Assembly: GCA_964017235.1 (NCBI GenBank)
Contig: OZ024930.1
Coordinates: 151,900,221-151,964,220, forward strand
Length of the DNA: 64,000 nt
From: Sabellastarte sp. h YS-2021
Lineage: Eukaryota; Annelida; Polychaeta; Sabellida; Sabellidae
Reading direction: 5' to 3'
Position 1 is the stretch's first letter. Each line of letters opens with the position of its first letter. The position numbers and the translations under genes were made by a program. The notes under the pieces are model-generated. The model was not told where the DNA came from, did not search any database, and worked only from the letters and a program-made list of their open reading frames with translations. Of this stretch, positions 11,693 to 22,960 are shown in pieces.

Positions 11693-11899
11693 CAACAAAA
11701 AAGATGCTATGATGTCACACTGTCTAGACAGGAAGTACGATGTGCCTCCTGGCGAATGCACAGTGGGACCAGCCAGCCGGTGGAAACACAGGACAAATTT
11801 TTCTTTTCTTTGGGGGACTGGTCTGCGCCGACTGGATTAGCAATTGTCCATTGGATAGGGTATTAACTTATAAATTTAACTTACTTAATAAATTTGCAA
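11693..11899 (-). repeat. Right inverted terminal repeat of DIRS element 1
   Basis: It is the reverse complement of 851-1040 with point differences. It includes ctgtctagacaggaag, ggaaacacaggacaaattt and the outer gcaattgtccattggatag. The end at about 11899 is set by the match to the ICR. Confidence 0.88.
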
Positions 11900-13096
11900 T
11901 TATCTGTGTAAACCATGTGATGAATGAAGTCTCACCTGTACCTTTATCAACAATATCTATCTTTTTCATTGACCCAGTGCATATAAAATTTGGTAAACTC
12001 TTGCTGTTTGCTTAAAATAAAAATGCTTGTCTCGATGTTAGCAATATTACAATTTCTCATAAAGGGCCTAAACCCCAAAAGAGCAGGATAGCCCAGATCA
12101 TGTATCTTCAGTAACTGATGAACTTCCCATCATGATTGGTATGTTGAAGGGATTGTAAGAATACAGACTTTCAGTGGTTGAGAAAATTGATACCGACTAG
12201 CTGGCCAAGATTTTGCATTGTAGTTGGTATGTGCTTGCAGATATCAGCTTGCCCACTTAATCAGAGGATACCAATATGAACTAACAGTCGCAGAGGTGGA
12301 TGGTTAATTGAAAACAAATCAAACTTTGACAACATTTAACCATTGATAAATAAGTTCTATTGAAATAAACTAAGGTCTGTTGTATGTGTTTTCTGAAAGA
12401 ACAGAAACATGTTTGATGAAGTTAATCTATACACACACGCACACCATAATAAAGCAAAAACAGTTTATTGAAATTCCAGATGAGGGGAAAAGATAACTAA
12501 GGTGATCTTTTTCACTTTGGAAATCTTTCGTAATCTTAAATTCCCAGAACCAATGTCGGCAAACTGCTGATTCCACCTCACAAAAATTATATTGGTTAAG
12601 TGGTTATGTTGATTGGTAAACGATAGATTAACATATTTAGCGCCAGGGGATTGTAATAGCAACACAACTATATTTCACAACTAATGATGTTATTTACACT
12701 TACACAAATAGTAATGCTCATGTACAAGGAATTGAATATATACACTGATACAGTTGTGGCATGCTGCTGTAATCCAGTTTCTTGGAAGTCTGAGTTGTCA
12801 CAAGCCAAGGTGTCACAAAAACAGTAATGCATAGCATGGTGCAATGCTTGCCTCTGCGTGTTTGTAATTTTAAATGGCAAAAAAGAAGACATGTCTCATG
12901 GCCACTGACTGATAATTAAATTTATGCCTTAAATGAATAACGAAATGATTGGTGCTTTTTAAAGTAAGCATAAATCGGTGGTGGGGTGGGGATTCTTCTT
13001 GGGCACTAGACCCAATCCAATATGGTAGTTGTAACCAGATAAACAACAGATTTAGTTTCTGATCTTGAAGGTTGTTCTGTTGGTATCTTCTTTAAC
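11900..13096. other. No gene or clear repeat recognised
   Basis: This is AT-rich sequence with short unconvincing ORFs and a brief CA-rich run near 12430. It separates DIRS element 1 from the next TIR element. Confidence 0.4.
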
Positions 13097-13602
13097 CCAG
13101 ATAGCATTCCACCGTCGGACCGACGTTGGGCCAACGTCGGCACATCCGTCGGTCCGACGTTGGCTGCCGACGTTGGGCCAACGGCTTTTTGACCGTCGGG
13201 CCAACGTTGGCCCAACGTCGGCAAGCCACCGGTGAAAATTATATTCTATGTATAGCATCAGCCAATCAGATGATGTTCATTGATAACTTTTGTATTGTGA
13301 ATTTTTAATGAGAATATTATTTTTATGTGTAAAATTGTTAAATGGTTAGTTAAAATTTGTGGGCTCACTGAAATGTGATTTTTAGACATCCCATAATAAA
13401 TATTTTTTTCTAAGTTACCCCAAATCCCCTATTATTGCTCGCCGCCATCTTGAATAAAAATCTGCCGTTGGCCCAACGTTGGCAAAATATAGACATCTAA
13501 CCTGAGTGTTGGTTGGCAAGCCAACGTCGGCCCAACGTCAGCAAAATCTGCCGACCATGCGACCAATAGCCAACGTCGGTCCAACGGCGGAATGCTATCT
13601 GG
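13097..13602. mobile_element. MITE with ~35-bp TIRs and internal GTTGGCCAAC-type palindromes
   Basis: The left end starts cccagatagcattccaccgt and the right end is gcggaatgctatctggg. Both continue inward into GACGTTGGGCCAACGTCGG-like units, several of them palindromic. Length is ~505 bp with no coding capacity. The superfamily is not clear because the target duplication is not resolved. Confidence 0.75.
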
Positions 13603-13811
13603 GAATGTGCTCCCAGTTGATGAAGAGCTCATCAATTGTATTTCTGTCCCTGTAAAGATAATCTGAAATTTTAATCCCTTCTGTAAATAAGGTTGCCAGT
13701 GACTCTAGAGTAATCTCCAATTTTAATTCCTTTCCTTCTGTGAGTAAGGTTGCCAGTGACTAGAGTCTAGACATAAGTTCTAAATGCTTTGTTGAACCAG
13801 GCATGCCTATT

Positions 13812-15200
13812 GCTCATGTAATGTAAACCCGTAGACCTTTAAAGGGAGTCTTTACACCCCAGTATTTTAAAGAGGATTTCTGCATTTTGAGGTGGAAGTA
13901 CAGCTTTGTCCGAACCATGTTAATGATATCTATATGCTCAGCAATAAAGCGAAACACATCCTCACTAGTAGTTATACAGGTGGGTGAGGGCTTGACATAG
14001 GTTCCAATAGTGTTGAAAGCTATACGTTGAAAATCGTATTCACCCTTCTTTCTCAAGAAGCTGGGAGACCCATATTATACCGTCATGTCTACCTCATCTT
14101 GTTTGGCTACGACACCTCTAGTCCTCTAGGTCATCCATTTTATCCTATAAGAGTCTAAGCTTTTCAGTGTTGTAGTTGGGAAATCTATCCTTCACAGCGC
14201 CAGGGTCAATGGAACCCATGGTGATAATTAATGGTTCACCCACAAGCAGAGTAGTCATTCTGTTTGTCAATATGCTTATTCAACACTTCATTAAATTGCT
14301 TTTGGGGGTGTTTGATTCGGGATCTGTCATCATGTGATAGCTGGTCATCAGGTTCAATGGTGATAAGATTACACTGCAGGTTGTGGGCAGCCTAAGTGCT
14401 TCACTAGAGTCTTGGGGGTTCAGTTACAGAGAATCGTACGTTGTGTAGGTGGTGGCCCTCTGTTAAAGTCTCTCTTACATCCCGTCGTACGTGTATAGAC
14501 ACGTAAGTGTGCTGCAAATATTGTTGAAAAATATGACCGTAGCCTGGTAGTGGGGTAGCAGAGATTTACACGTGATAACAAGGTGAATTCTCCCAACAAG
14601 AGTGTCATTAGTTAAATATTAATGAACACACTGCGTGCACGCACAGAAAATGTGCATGTCAATTTCCATTGCAGGGTCTGTGCGACCTTGAGATTCTGTT
14701 ATAAAATCGCAAGTGTGCCTTGAGGGTCCCTTGCAAATCAGCCGATTTTTCTCTGTAACCAGGACGTACGTGCACGTACGATGGGATGTAAGAGAGGCTT
14801 TAGTTGTATGTTTGAGCTATGTGGTTTTGTTTGCAGATTGCCACTGTGTCAGATTTCCCATCCAGGGCTGAAGTGATGTTAGGTTGTATCCACAATCGTG
14901 AGTGAGATTCAAATCTTGGCCCTATGACTATGTTAATTAAGTCTAACAACTCTTGAGTTTCGAGGAAATCCCCTGGAAACAGTGTCTGATGTGTTGGGGA
15001 TCTTAACAAATATGAGTATGTGTGTCTTCTGTGTAACCGTGGTTTTGATCCAGGATTATATGGGATCTTATGCTTTCCCTGAATAATATTACAGTCACAG
15101 GGTATGTCAAGTTGAATGTCATTGTCTTTCGTAATGGGACACCAGCAAATATGTCTCAATCCAAGTCAGTAATGACAACGCTTTGCAGAGGAAGAGAGAT
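13812..15200 (-). pseudogene. Gypsy-like retroelement pol fragment (reverse strand, split by a MITE)
   Basis: Read on the minus strand, 15159-14800 gives a pre-RT/protease-side segment (YNPGSKPRLHRRHTYSYLLR, GDFLETQ) ending KQNHIAQ. After the MITE at 14461-14808 the frame pieces continue with EPLIITMGSIDPGAVKDRFP and then an RT finger region: FNTIGTYVKPSP, VFRFIAEH and KYWGVKTPFKGLRVY (14056-13814). This resembles RT of a Gypsy-like clade common in marine invertebrates. Numerous stops and shifts show an old relic. The RT catalytic box is not reached before similarity ends near 13812. Confidence 0.6.
14461..14808. mobile_element. Palindromic MITE, copy 1 (ctctcttacatccc ends)
   Basis: The left terminus taaagtctctcttacatccc is mirrored by gggatgtaagagaggcttta on the right, extending inward into tcgtacgtg/cacgtacga. 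Length is ~345 bp. It interrupts the Gypsy-like fragment. A second copy with the same ends lies at 15256-15780. Confidence 0.8.
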
Positions 15201-15255
15201 GATGTCTGGTTAATATAACATGGCTCCCCCGCAGGCCCTCACATCAGCCTACCTG

Positions 15256-15780
15256 TTAGAGTAACCTCTCTTACATCTCGTCGTACATGCATGTACATCC
15301 TGGTTACATAGAAAATTCAGAGGGATTTGTAAGGCACACTTATGGTACCCATGCAATTTTATAACAGAATTTCAAGGTCGCACAGACCCTGCAATGAATA
15401 TTGACGTGCACATTTTCTCTGCGTGTATGCAATATGGCCATAAACGCATCCATTACTCAAGGGTAACTTACGAGAGACTTGCACGTGCATTTCCCTTGCA
15501 AGTGTTGAAAGATCTCCCCATTGACTTGCATGGTTTGCACGCCCCATGCAATACACTCACGTGTACCTTGCATCCATATTAAGCTGCTGTGGGGCCTGTA
15601 TCTAGTGGCAGTCTATTCTTTGATGTTCAAGTAGTGACACTCTTGTTGGGAAAATATACCTTGTTTGTATGTGCAAATCTCTGCTACCCCACTACCAGGC
15701 TACGTTCATATTTTTCAACAATATTTCCAGCACACTTATGTGTATATACATGTATGATGGGATGTAAGAGAAGCTTAAGA
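15256..15780. mobile_element. Palindromic MITE, copy 2 (ctctcttacatccc ends), opposite orientation
   Basis: The ends are cctctcttacatctcgtcgt and gatgggatgtaagagaagct. Its right part (taccccactaccaggctacg, ttcaacaatatttccagcac) is the reverse complement of the left part of copy 1, so the two copies are inverted relative to each other. It is longer (~525 bp), with a unique centre. Confidence 0.75.
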
Positions 15781-15963
15781 TGTGGGCGAGATAGGCAGCT
15801 TGCTTGCAAAATTATTTTGGATAATAATGATGTAGCCCTAGAGTTACTTGTAAGGTCAACAGGGTTATGCTTGTAGAATGCCAAGAAACATGGGTAGGCT
15901 GCTGTTGCAACTTTTTGATAGAAGGTGAAGTATCAACTTGGAGGGGGGCTTCTATTCATTCTA

Positions 15964-16200
15964 TCCCCAGATTAAAGTAGGGGGATATACTGGATTCAGG
16001 TCCATCATGCTGCCGCCACCGTAGAAATTTCCTTGTGTAAGCGATAACTCCAAAATGGATCAATATTTTTTTTTTCAAACTTGGTTTATTTGGGGTTTTT
16101 TACGTCGCTTTCAACACTGTACAGGTTATATCACGACGGGTAGTTGGAAGGGCAGAGGTTTTCAAACTTGGTACACATATTAAAGGCCTAGTAGCATCAA
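15964..16200 (+). mobile_element. Fragment of family Y (5' end) carrying a SINE tail
   Basis: It begins TCCCCAG after an A, then gggatatactggattcaggt and gccgccaccgtagaaatttc, matching the start of family Y at 2162. It is broken at 16085 by a SINE tail, after which the Y sequence caaacttggtacacat resumes. Confidence 0.7.
16085..16158 (-). mobile_element. 5'-truncated SINE tail with 13-bp target duplication
   Basis: Reverse strand reads cccgtcgtgatataacctgt, cagtgttgaaagcgacgtaa and an AT-rich end, similar to the 3' domain of the SINE at 30577-30796. It is flanked by direct copies of ttttcaaacttgg (16072-16084 and 16159-16171), which identifies it as a retroposition event. Confidence 0.72.
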
Positions 16201-16797
16201 ATCTAACATACTAATATTTTAGGCTTAAAACATTGCACTGATCATCCTGTTTACATTAATATCACTCTTTTGAAAAACAATCCAGTATTCATGATTCTAC
16301 AGCCGATTTATTTACTCTTAATTAGCCATTTCTCCTGTCAAAACCTGCCAGTGAGAAACTGTGTGTACTACGTCAACTATGTGCACAACAAATATGCTTG
16401 TACTGTGAATGCTCTGTGTGTGTGTATACAGAAACACACAGTTTCAGTGTGGTGTGTGTGGGTTTTTTTTCTCATTTGTGTGTGTAGATAATCAAACTGG
16501 CTGACATCATTTATCCTATATATGTCTGATGAAAATAATTTTTAAAACTTATTTGAGTTTGATAATAATAATAGTGTACCAAGAAGCAAAAATGATGGAG
16601 AAAACACAGACCTTACCAGATAGGATTGATAGGAATGTACAAGAATAAAACCTTATAATTTTGAGGCCTGTATATCTGATTATGAAAGTAGTGATAAGAA
16701 GAATAACTTGGACCAAAATTATTCATCTTAACTTCATTAGTAAGAGAGTATTGACAACATTTCAACTTTATATGTTCTGTACAAGTTAAGATTTTAT

Positions 16798-16876
16798 ACA
16801 TGTTGCAACTCGTACAAAGAGTTTGTACAAGTTGCAACTTGTACAAGCAGTTTGTACAAGTTGGAACTTGTACAAA
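16798..16876. repeat. Palindromic ttgtacaagttgcaac repeats
   Basis: Units of gtacaagttgcaacttgtac occur several times in direct and inverted form. A perfect 24-bp palindrome is centred near 16837. There is no ORF and the origin is unknown. Confidence 0.7.
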
Positions 16877-17504
16877 ATTTCAATATAAATTAAACCTAAC
16901 TTAATTGTAGAATACTGTTATACAAGTTGGATTTTAAAATCTTTTTGTTAAATTAACAATTTTATTGAAAGTATATCTTATTTTATGTGTATAAATATCC
17001 AAATTGATCTTCTAAATGCAATTAACTGTCTTGGTGTGGCTTTCTATAGAAGGGATATTTTGTGATTTACCTCAAGGCAATAAAGTATGCTCACAAGTGG
17101 ATAAGGGATAACCATTAACGGTGCTCTGGCATTATTTGGAATTTTTGCTGGGCGTATATCCTGTAACAAACGCCCTCACAATGATCAGGTGACAGAAGGT
17201 TAGCTGTCTCAGTCCGGGATGCTGGGACAGGGGTTTTATGTTTTAGTAACCTGCAGTGTGACCATATTTGGTATGCAGTGGGGTTTGTGGGTATTGAAGG
17301 CGGGAAGTACAGCCATATTTCTTCCCAAAGTCAAAGGGACAAGTCATGCTTTTTATATGAAAGATTTTTACCTAAGGTTTTCAGGGTGGTCATTGTACCA
17401 TTTTGTTTTTTGAAGTTATTTTTAAAGGTGTATGTCATTGGTATGGGCAGTGCTAGATGGTGTAAAGCTTGTAATTCAGTTCCCCAAAGCCCTACCGGCA
17501 GTAA

Positions 17505-19106
17505 ATGTCAAAGAATGGAGCAAGTATGGAGCCAGAACAACCTCAAGGACAATCTGAGGCAACGGAAATTTCAGACAATGGGGAGAAGAGGTCAGCAGCG
17601 GATTTGTACGCAGCAGCAGGTACGACTCGTTCCCCCATGAAGAGTCCAACTAAAACAGACAGTAGTCATGCTATTTTATGTGAGTTACAGAAGATGACCA
17701 GTCGTTTTGGTCAAATTGAAAAGCAAGCTGCAGCAGATAGGGCGGTTATTGCTGGGCTGGTCAAGCGATTGGATGAACCACAAAGACTGGTAAACACGTT
17801 ATCAACTCCTGGGCTAAGTACGACTCAAGGCAACATAATGCAGAATGTGACTAGTGATGAAGATGAAACACAACATATTACACCAGCAACAGATAACATT
17901 GCGAATGTGAGTGCCATGCCGGGGAATACAGGTGGACAGCAGATAAGGAAGTCACAACCATCCACTCAGAGCCAAGTTACAGACATGAGTCACATACAGG
18001 CAGTGAACGTGACTGAGGTTACTACAAATCGGAGTGGTTCCAATGTGCAAGTTCCCCAAGGTGTGTATCAACTATAAATGGGGAAAAATGGCCTGGAGAT
18101 GCGTCTTGTGCAGGGCAACGGTTTGCCAGGTGACACGACAAGCAGCTCTTATAATGCTACCACACAACAGAACGCGGCAGCTCTGCCATTACAGGCGGCT
18201 AGTCAAGGTATCTCCACATTGCAAACGGCGTTTGGGGGAGCTAGACCAAAGATGACTCAACAGTGCAGTGGGGTGAATAATATGCCAAAGAATCGTAGTG
18301 CTGCGATGATGGATGGGGAGATGGAGACACAATTAAATAATCAAACCCAGAACACCTTGGTGCAACAGCCAGTGGGGAGGACTGAAGGGTTACCTACAAA
18401 TGTAAGACAAACTGTTGAATGGGACAAAGAGGGTATACCTTCATTGAATACCCTCAGACAAGCTACGGACATTAATCAATGAGTACAAGAACGCTACAAA
18501 GAATTGGAGGAAACTAACAACCAGACAGCGACAGGTAAATTTGAACTTTTACTTGATGCATTGATTAGAGATAAGAAAACTGACAAAAAGAAGGTGAAAT
18601 GGCCACAGGATCAGGCTTTTATTGGGGTAATGAGGAAAGGACCATCGTATGAACATTTAACTATTTGTCAGTGGCTACTGGGTTTCCTCAGAATCTAGCA
18701 GGAAGAAACAGACACGATGATTAGAGATAATATGATTGCGTACTTGTGTGAACTTATGCAAGATGCTTGCGATTTCACGTGGGACAGCGCCAAGGGGGCG
18801 CATGCGGTGTTGCTACATAGGATGGCTGATGGCGTGGTGGACTGGACACAACTCAAAGAAATTCATAAGATTCGTAAATGGTACGCACAAACCAACTCAA
18901 CTACGACCTCGAGTGACAAGAAACCTAACAAAGTGGTTCCCTGTATTAAGTTCAATAAGGGAATATGTCCTAGAGGGGGTGACCATGAATGGCAGGGATT
19001 AATGTTAAAACACATGTGTCAGTTCTGTTTTAGTTCTGTGAACAAAATAGAGAACCATGCACGAAAAGACTGCTGGAAAGTTCAGAAAGAAAGTGTAAAA
19101 AATTGA
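17505..19106 (+). pseudogene. gag-like ORF1 of element 2 (three in-frame stops)
   Basis: A single reading frame runs from ATG 17505 (a second ATG, MEPEQPQG, at 17526) to TGA 19104-19106. It is interrupted only by in-frame TAA (18075), TGA (18480) and TAG (18696), with the same frame on either side, so these are nonsense changes and not frameshifts. The N-terminal half is Gln/Asn/Thr-rich (QKMTSRFGQIEKQAAADRAV). The C-terminal part has a conserved Cys/His region, CIKFNKGICPRGGDHEW then HMCQFCFSSVN and ARKDCWK, typical of gag-like proteins in such elements. The product would bind element RNA. The role is inferred from position and the Cys/His region. Confidence 0.78.
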
Positions 19107-19295
19107 GTACTGCTGTCAATATCAAAACAACACGAACGTGTATAATTCAAAATTGGGTAATATTGACAATATCCATAGTACCTTCAAAAACTCAAACAGT
19201 AGGCCAAAAAATTGGGTAAATATTAAATCACAAAGCAGCCATATTCGTGTCTGGTCTAGAGTGGTAAAAACAGTAAATATGGTCATAGTAGAAAT

Positions 19296-21641
19296 ATGAG
19301 AAATAGTCAAAAGACAAAGAATGTGGATGGTAAAAAGCTTAAAACAAATGATCCACGAAATGATCAGAGGACTAGACAAGATACCAAACATCTTATGGTT
19401 AACAATTCAAGGGCACGGTTGGCTAACAGTCAAGTAGTCTTACAGAATACTTTTGCTGTATTAGGTGACTTGGTTGAGGAAGAAATTGATCAAATAGTTA
19501 ACCCTACATCTGTCCTCCCTCAGAGGGGACAAGGGGGAAATGAGGGTAATAATCAAAGTGAAAAAAAGGGGGTACACAATCCAAGAAATTTTAGGGAGCA
19601 CGAATTAAATAAAAAAGGTCCTAAACAGCAGGCTAAGGTAATGGAAAGCCATGATACTTGTCGTATTGCCAACTGTGCCCTTGACATTGAAAGTAGTGAA
19701 CAAATTAATGTAGTACAAGATTTCATTGAGGTTGAACAGAATGGTAGTACCCAGAATAGAGTAGATGTCAAGAATTCGGTACAAATAACAAGGGCTGTGT
19801 TAAATGGAAATAATACATGCATACGACACGTGAATGTACTTGACATCAAGGATAAATGTGTTGACCTTAAAAGGTGTATTGGCCAACAGGGAACTGTGTT
19901 TGGTTTTCTACCAATAACGAATTTGAAACGCATGAGAATAGGCCATTCCTTGACCCCAAATAAGGTTTTGAGCCACAACAACTTTGACCCTGTTCTCACT
20001 CATAAGGCAGTTCGTCATATAGGTGGCAAGAATTTTGAAAGAGCAAAAATACAACTACCTAGTGATATTAATTTTGAATTATTAGATAAACTATGTGTCG
20101 ATTATTGGAATTACCAATTACCATATTTTTTAAGATATGGTTTTCCCCTAGACTTCCCACAGGACAAAGAAACTGATCTGCAGAGCACAGAAGTTAGCCA
20201 TGCATCGGCTATTCGTTATCCTACTCATGTACATGCATACATTAACACAGAAATACAATATAAAGCCATTTTTGGCCCGTACGTAGATAAACCATATGGT
20301 GAGGACACACACGTGTCCCATTTTATGAGTCGTGAAAAGAATGACAGTCAAAATAGACGTATTATAATTGACTTAAGTTGGCCTCAAGAAGCTTCTATTA
20401 ACTATTTCACACTTCCTAATGTATACTTAGGTACGGTTTATCAGATTCGATACCCAACAGTGGATGATATTACAGATCACATATTGTCCTTGGAAGGTCC
20501 AGTTAAACTTTATAAAATTGATCTGTCACGTGCGTTTCGCCAGTTACACATAGATCCTTCTGATTTCAACCTTCTTACACTACGTTGGCGCGACGCCTAC
20601 TATGCGGACACGTTCTGTCCGTTTGGCCATCGTAGTGGGGCCATGGCGTGTACACGCGTCACGGATATGTTTCGTTACGTCATGACGCAACGTAATGACA
20701 TCATTTTTAATTACTTAGACGACCTCATTGGGTGCGGACGCCCAGGTGAAGTGGAAACTGCGTTTCAATTTCTGAAAAATCTGTTAGAAAGATTGGGTTT
20801 TCCCATCAGTGCTTCTAAATTGGTCGTGCCTGCGTTTGAATGTCATTGTTTGGGTATTTTGATTAACACAAAAGAACATACTTTATCTCTCACAGCAGAA
20901 AAACTTTCTGAAATTATTGATAAATGTAAACACATCATGTGTCGTGACTATGTTACCAGACGTCAGTTACAGTCTGTGATAGGTTCCCTTATGTTCCTTC
21001 ACAAGTGCGTTCGACCTACAAGATTTTTTGTAAATAGGTTGCTTCAAACTCTTAGGTTAGGTCATCAAAATATGGAAGTTACAGAAATCATGCGCAGAGA
21101 CTTACGTTGGTTTTTAAAATTTACCCCACAATTTAATGGTACCACTACGTACGACCATCAGAGTATCGAGCAAGTGGAAACCCTCCACATAGATGCATGC
21201 TTGACAGGAGTTGGGGGTGTTTGGAAGACTAATGTTTACACAGGTAGAATACCTGAATATATGGTGGCAGTGAATGGTTATACTATCACCCATCTTTAGC
21301 TGGTAAATATATTGGTGGCTTTGAAAACATGGGGTCATTTGTGGTGTCATCAGAGAGTGTTGATATATACAGACAATATGGCTGTCGTGTCTATTTATAA
21401 AACTGGTTTTACTAGGGATGAAAAACTGGCTGCCTTTATTCGGAATGTGTGGTTATATACCGCGAAACATGACATTGAACTTGTGGTGGAACATATTCCA
21501 GGGAAGGAAAATACTATTGCTGACATATTGTCTCGATGGCAATTAATGAGAAATGGTGACGTTAAATTAAAGTCTCATATCACAGAGCCAGTATGGTGGC
21601 AAGTAGACGACAAAGCGTTTCACATAGATTTAAATATCTAA
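19296..21641 (+). pseudogene. Reverse transcriptase / RNase H of element 2 (single in-frame stop)
   Basis: A 667-codon open frame from 19296 ends at TAG 21297-21299 and continues in the same frame to 21641, so one nonsense codon separates RT from the second part of RNase H. The N-terminal ~210 residues are a poorly conserved linker. RT motifs: RRIIIDLSWP, YKIDLSRAFRQLHIDPSD and an intact YLDD box (20712-20723). The thumb region contains SVIGSLMFLHKCVRPTRFF. RNase H: LHIDACLTGVGGVW (Asp near 21193), YTDNMAVVSIY (Asp near 21372) and HIPGKENTIADILSRW near the end. Catalytic residues look intact apart from the stop. Confidence 0.87.
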
Positions 21642-21654
21642 ACATGTATTTTTA

Positions 21655-22537
21655 TTGTTTGTAGGGGCTATGCCGGGTTATCATCGACTCTGTCAAATGG
21701 TGTCCCAGAGATTACATCAAGCTTATGTACCCAAGACCTGGAGTTCGTACAAATCCATGTTTATGGTTTATATGATGTTTTGTGAATTTATGCAGTTGGA
21801 TAGTGTCTCCCCTACATTGGTTACCATATTGACTTTCATCGAATTTTTAGCTTACAATGGTTTGAAACACTCCTCAATTGTTAATTATGTGTCTGCCCTC
21901 AAGGCTCAATTCAAGTGGTTTGAGTTACCTGCTCAAATTTTTGATCATTCAAAAATAAAACTTATGTTGAAAGCTCTGGAACGTTCTATTCCTGCATCCC
22001 CAAAATTTAAAGGCTTGTTTGACATCCAGGATTTGCAAAATATTATTGAAGCCACCAGTAGATTTGAACACCCAGTGTTGTATAAAGCCTTGTACCTCTT
22101 GGCATTTTTGGTTTTCTTTCGTATCTCCAATCTTGTCCCAGAAAAGAAAAATAACTTTAATTTTATGAAACAGTTATGTAGAGGTGATATCATATATGAT
22201 GGTGGCAGAGCCATAGTAGTAGTTAAATGGTCTAAAACAATCCAGACATCTAGGAAAGGCACCTTTATTGTGATTCCCCTCTTATACCCTCATCCACTAT
22301 GTCCTGTCACAGCATTGCAGCAGTTTACAACTTTGCTACACTGGCCAAAGAACTTTCCATTATTTATGATAACTCAAGGTCCCATCACACAATCTCAAAC
22401 ACAAACGGACCTTGCGAAGGTCTTGACATGGGACCTGGTCCAGTGAGGCTGTACATGCATATATTTTAGATGATACTACCAATGCTGCACAGGTAGCTGA
22501 AGCATTTCAGAAACTATTTACTACCCCTACTATGACT
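21655..22537 (+). pseudogene. Tyrosine recombinase of element 2 (HxxR segment deleted)
   Basis: The first in-frame ATG is 21670 (MPGYHRLCQMV); 21655 is a non-ATG position. The core-binding domain includes KTWSSYKSMFMVYMMFCEF and NYVSALKAQFKWF. The catalytic domain shows the first Arg box AFLVFFRISNLVP with Arg at 22120-22122, and KWSKTIQTSRKG. The frame ends at TGA 22444. The adjacent frame immediately reads GTWSSEAVHAYILDDTTNAA, the family-typical C-terminus with its Tyr, to TGA 22536. The expected ~60-70 residues between these, which carry the HxxR box, are absent, so a deletion with frameshift near 22427-22435 removed part of the active site. Confidence 0.85.
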
Positions 22538-22960
22538 GTATGATTGGGTGTTTGGTGGTGTTACATCAGGTTTAATACACATGGAAAACTGTTATCTGGA
22601 ACAATTGTATACTCATTTGATATTGGCAGCAGCTTTTGCAATTGCAGTTGATCATATGCATAATGCAAACATATAAGTCTGTATAGCAGTGGGCCCACAT
22701 ATATGGGTCATTCATGTAAATAATGTTTTTACATGCTGAAAGGTAAGTGGGTATAATGGACTTAACATGATTAGGGATATGTTAACACTGTTAATATGTG
22801 GACAGTTGTAGTTATCACCCTCGTAGTATGGTGATACTGAGGTTGACAAGACTTTACAGCTCTCATATGTTTTAGTTTATTATTTTTTAATCTGATAGGT
22901 TTGTTTTATGTGTAACATTTTAATGGGTGTATTTATTTGTGTGTATAACAGAAGTACAGT

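Larger units (their letters stand above)
851..11899 (+). mobile_element. DIRS-type tyrosine-recombinase retrotransposon (element 1), structurally complete, inactive, with nested insertions
   Basis: The element is bounded by inverted terminal repeats of ~190-205 bp (851-1040 and 11693-11899). It carries gag, RT/RNase H and tyrosine recombinase in DIRS order on the plus strand. A 92-bp internal complementary region (11543-11634) just inside the right repeat equals the reverse complement of the left end joined to the reverse complement of the right end. That is the circle-junction arrangement known for DIRS elements. Such elements copy through RNA, circularise and integrate with a tyrosine recombinase rather than a DDE integrase. 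About 7 kb of unrelated repeat DNA (1701-8662) interrupts gag, so the native element would be ~4 kb. Every ORF is broken by stops or frameshifts and the RT and recombinase catalytic residues are altered, so this is a fossil. Confidence 0.9.
17200..22960 (+). mobile_element. DIRS-order tyrosine-recombinase retrotransposon (element 2), recently inactivated
   Basis: Three ORF regions lie in the order gag (17505-19106), RT/RNase H (19296-21641) and tyrosine recombinase (21655-22537). The RT and recombinase differ from elements 1 and 3, so this is another clade (PAT/Ngaro-like or unclassified). I could not identify its terminal repeats, so the outer limits are approximate. Few lesions are present compared with element 1: three in-frame stops in gag, one in RNase H and a deletion in the recombinase. 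This implies a younger insertion. Confidence 0.8.

Noticed and set aside
15684..15884. Reverse ORF as an extra part of the Gypsy-like element
   Set aside because: No recognisable protein motif, and most of it overlaps the second MITE.
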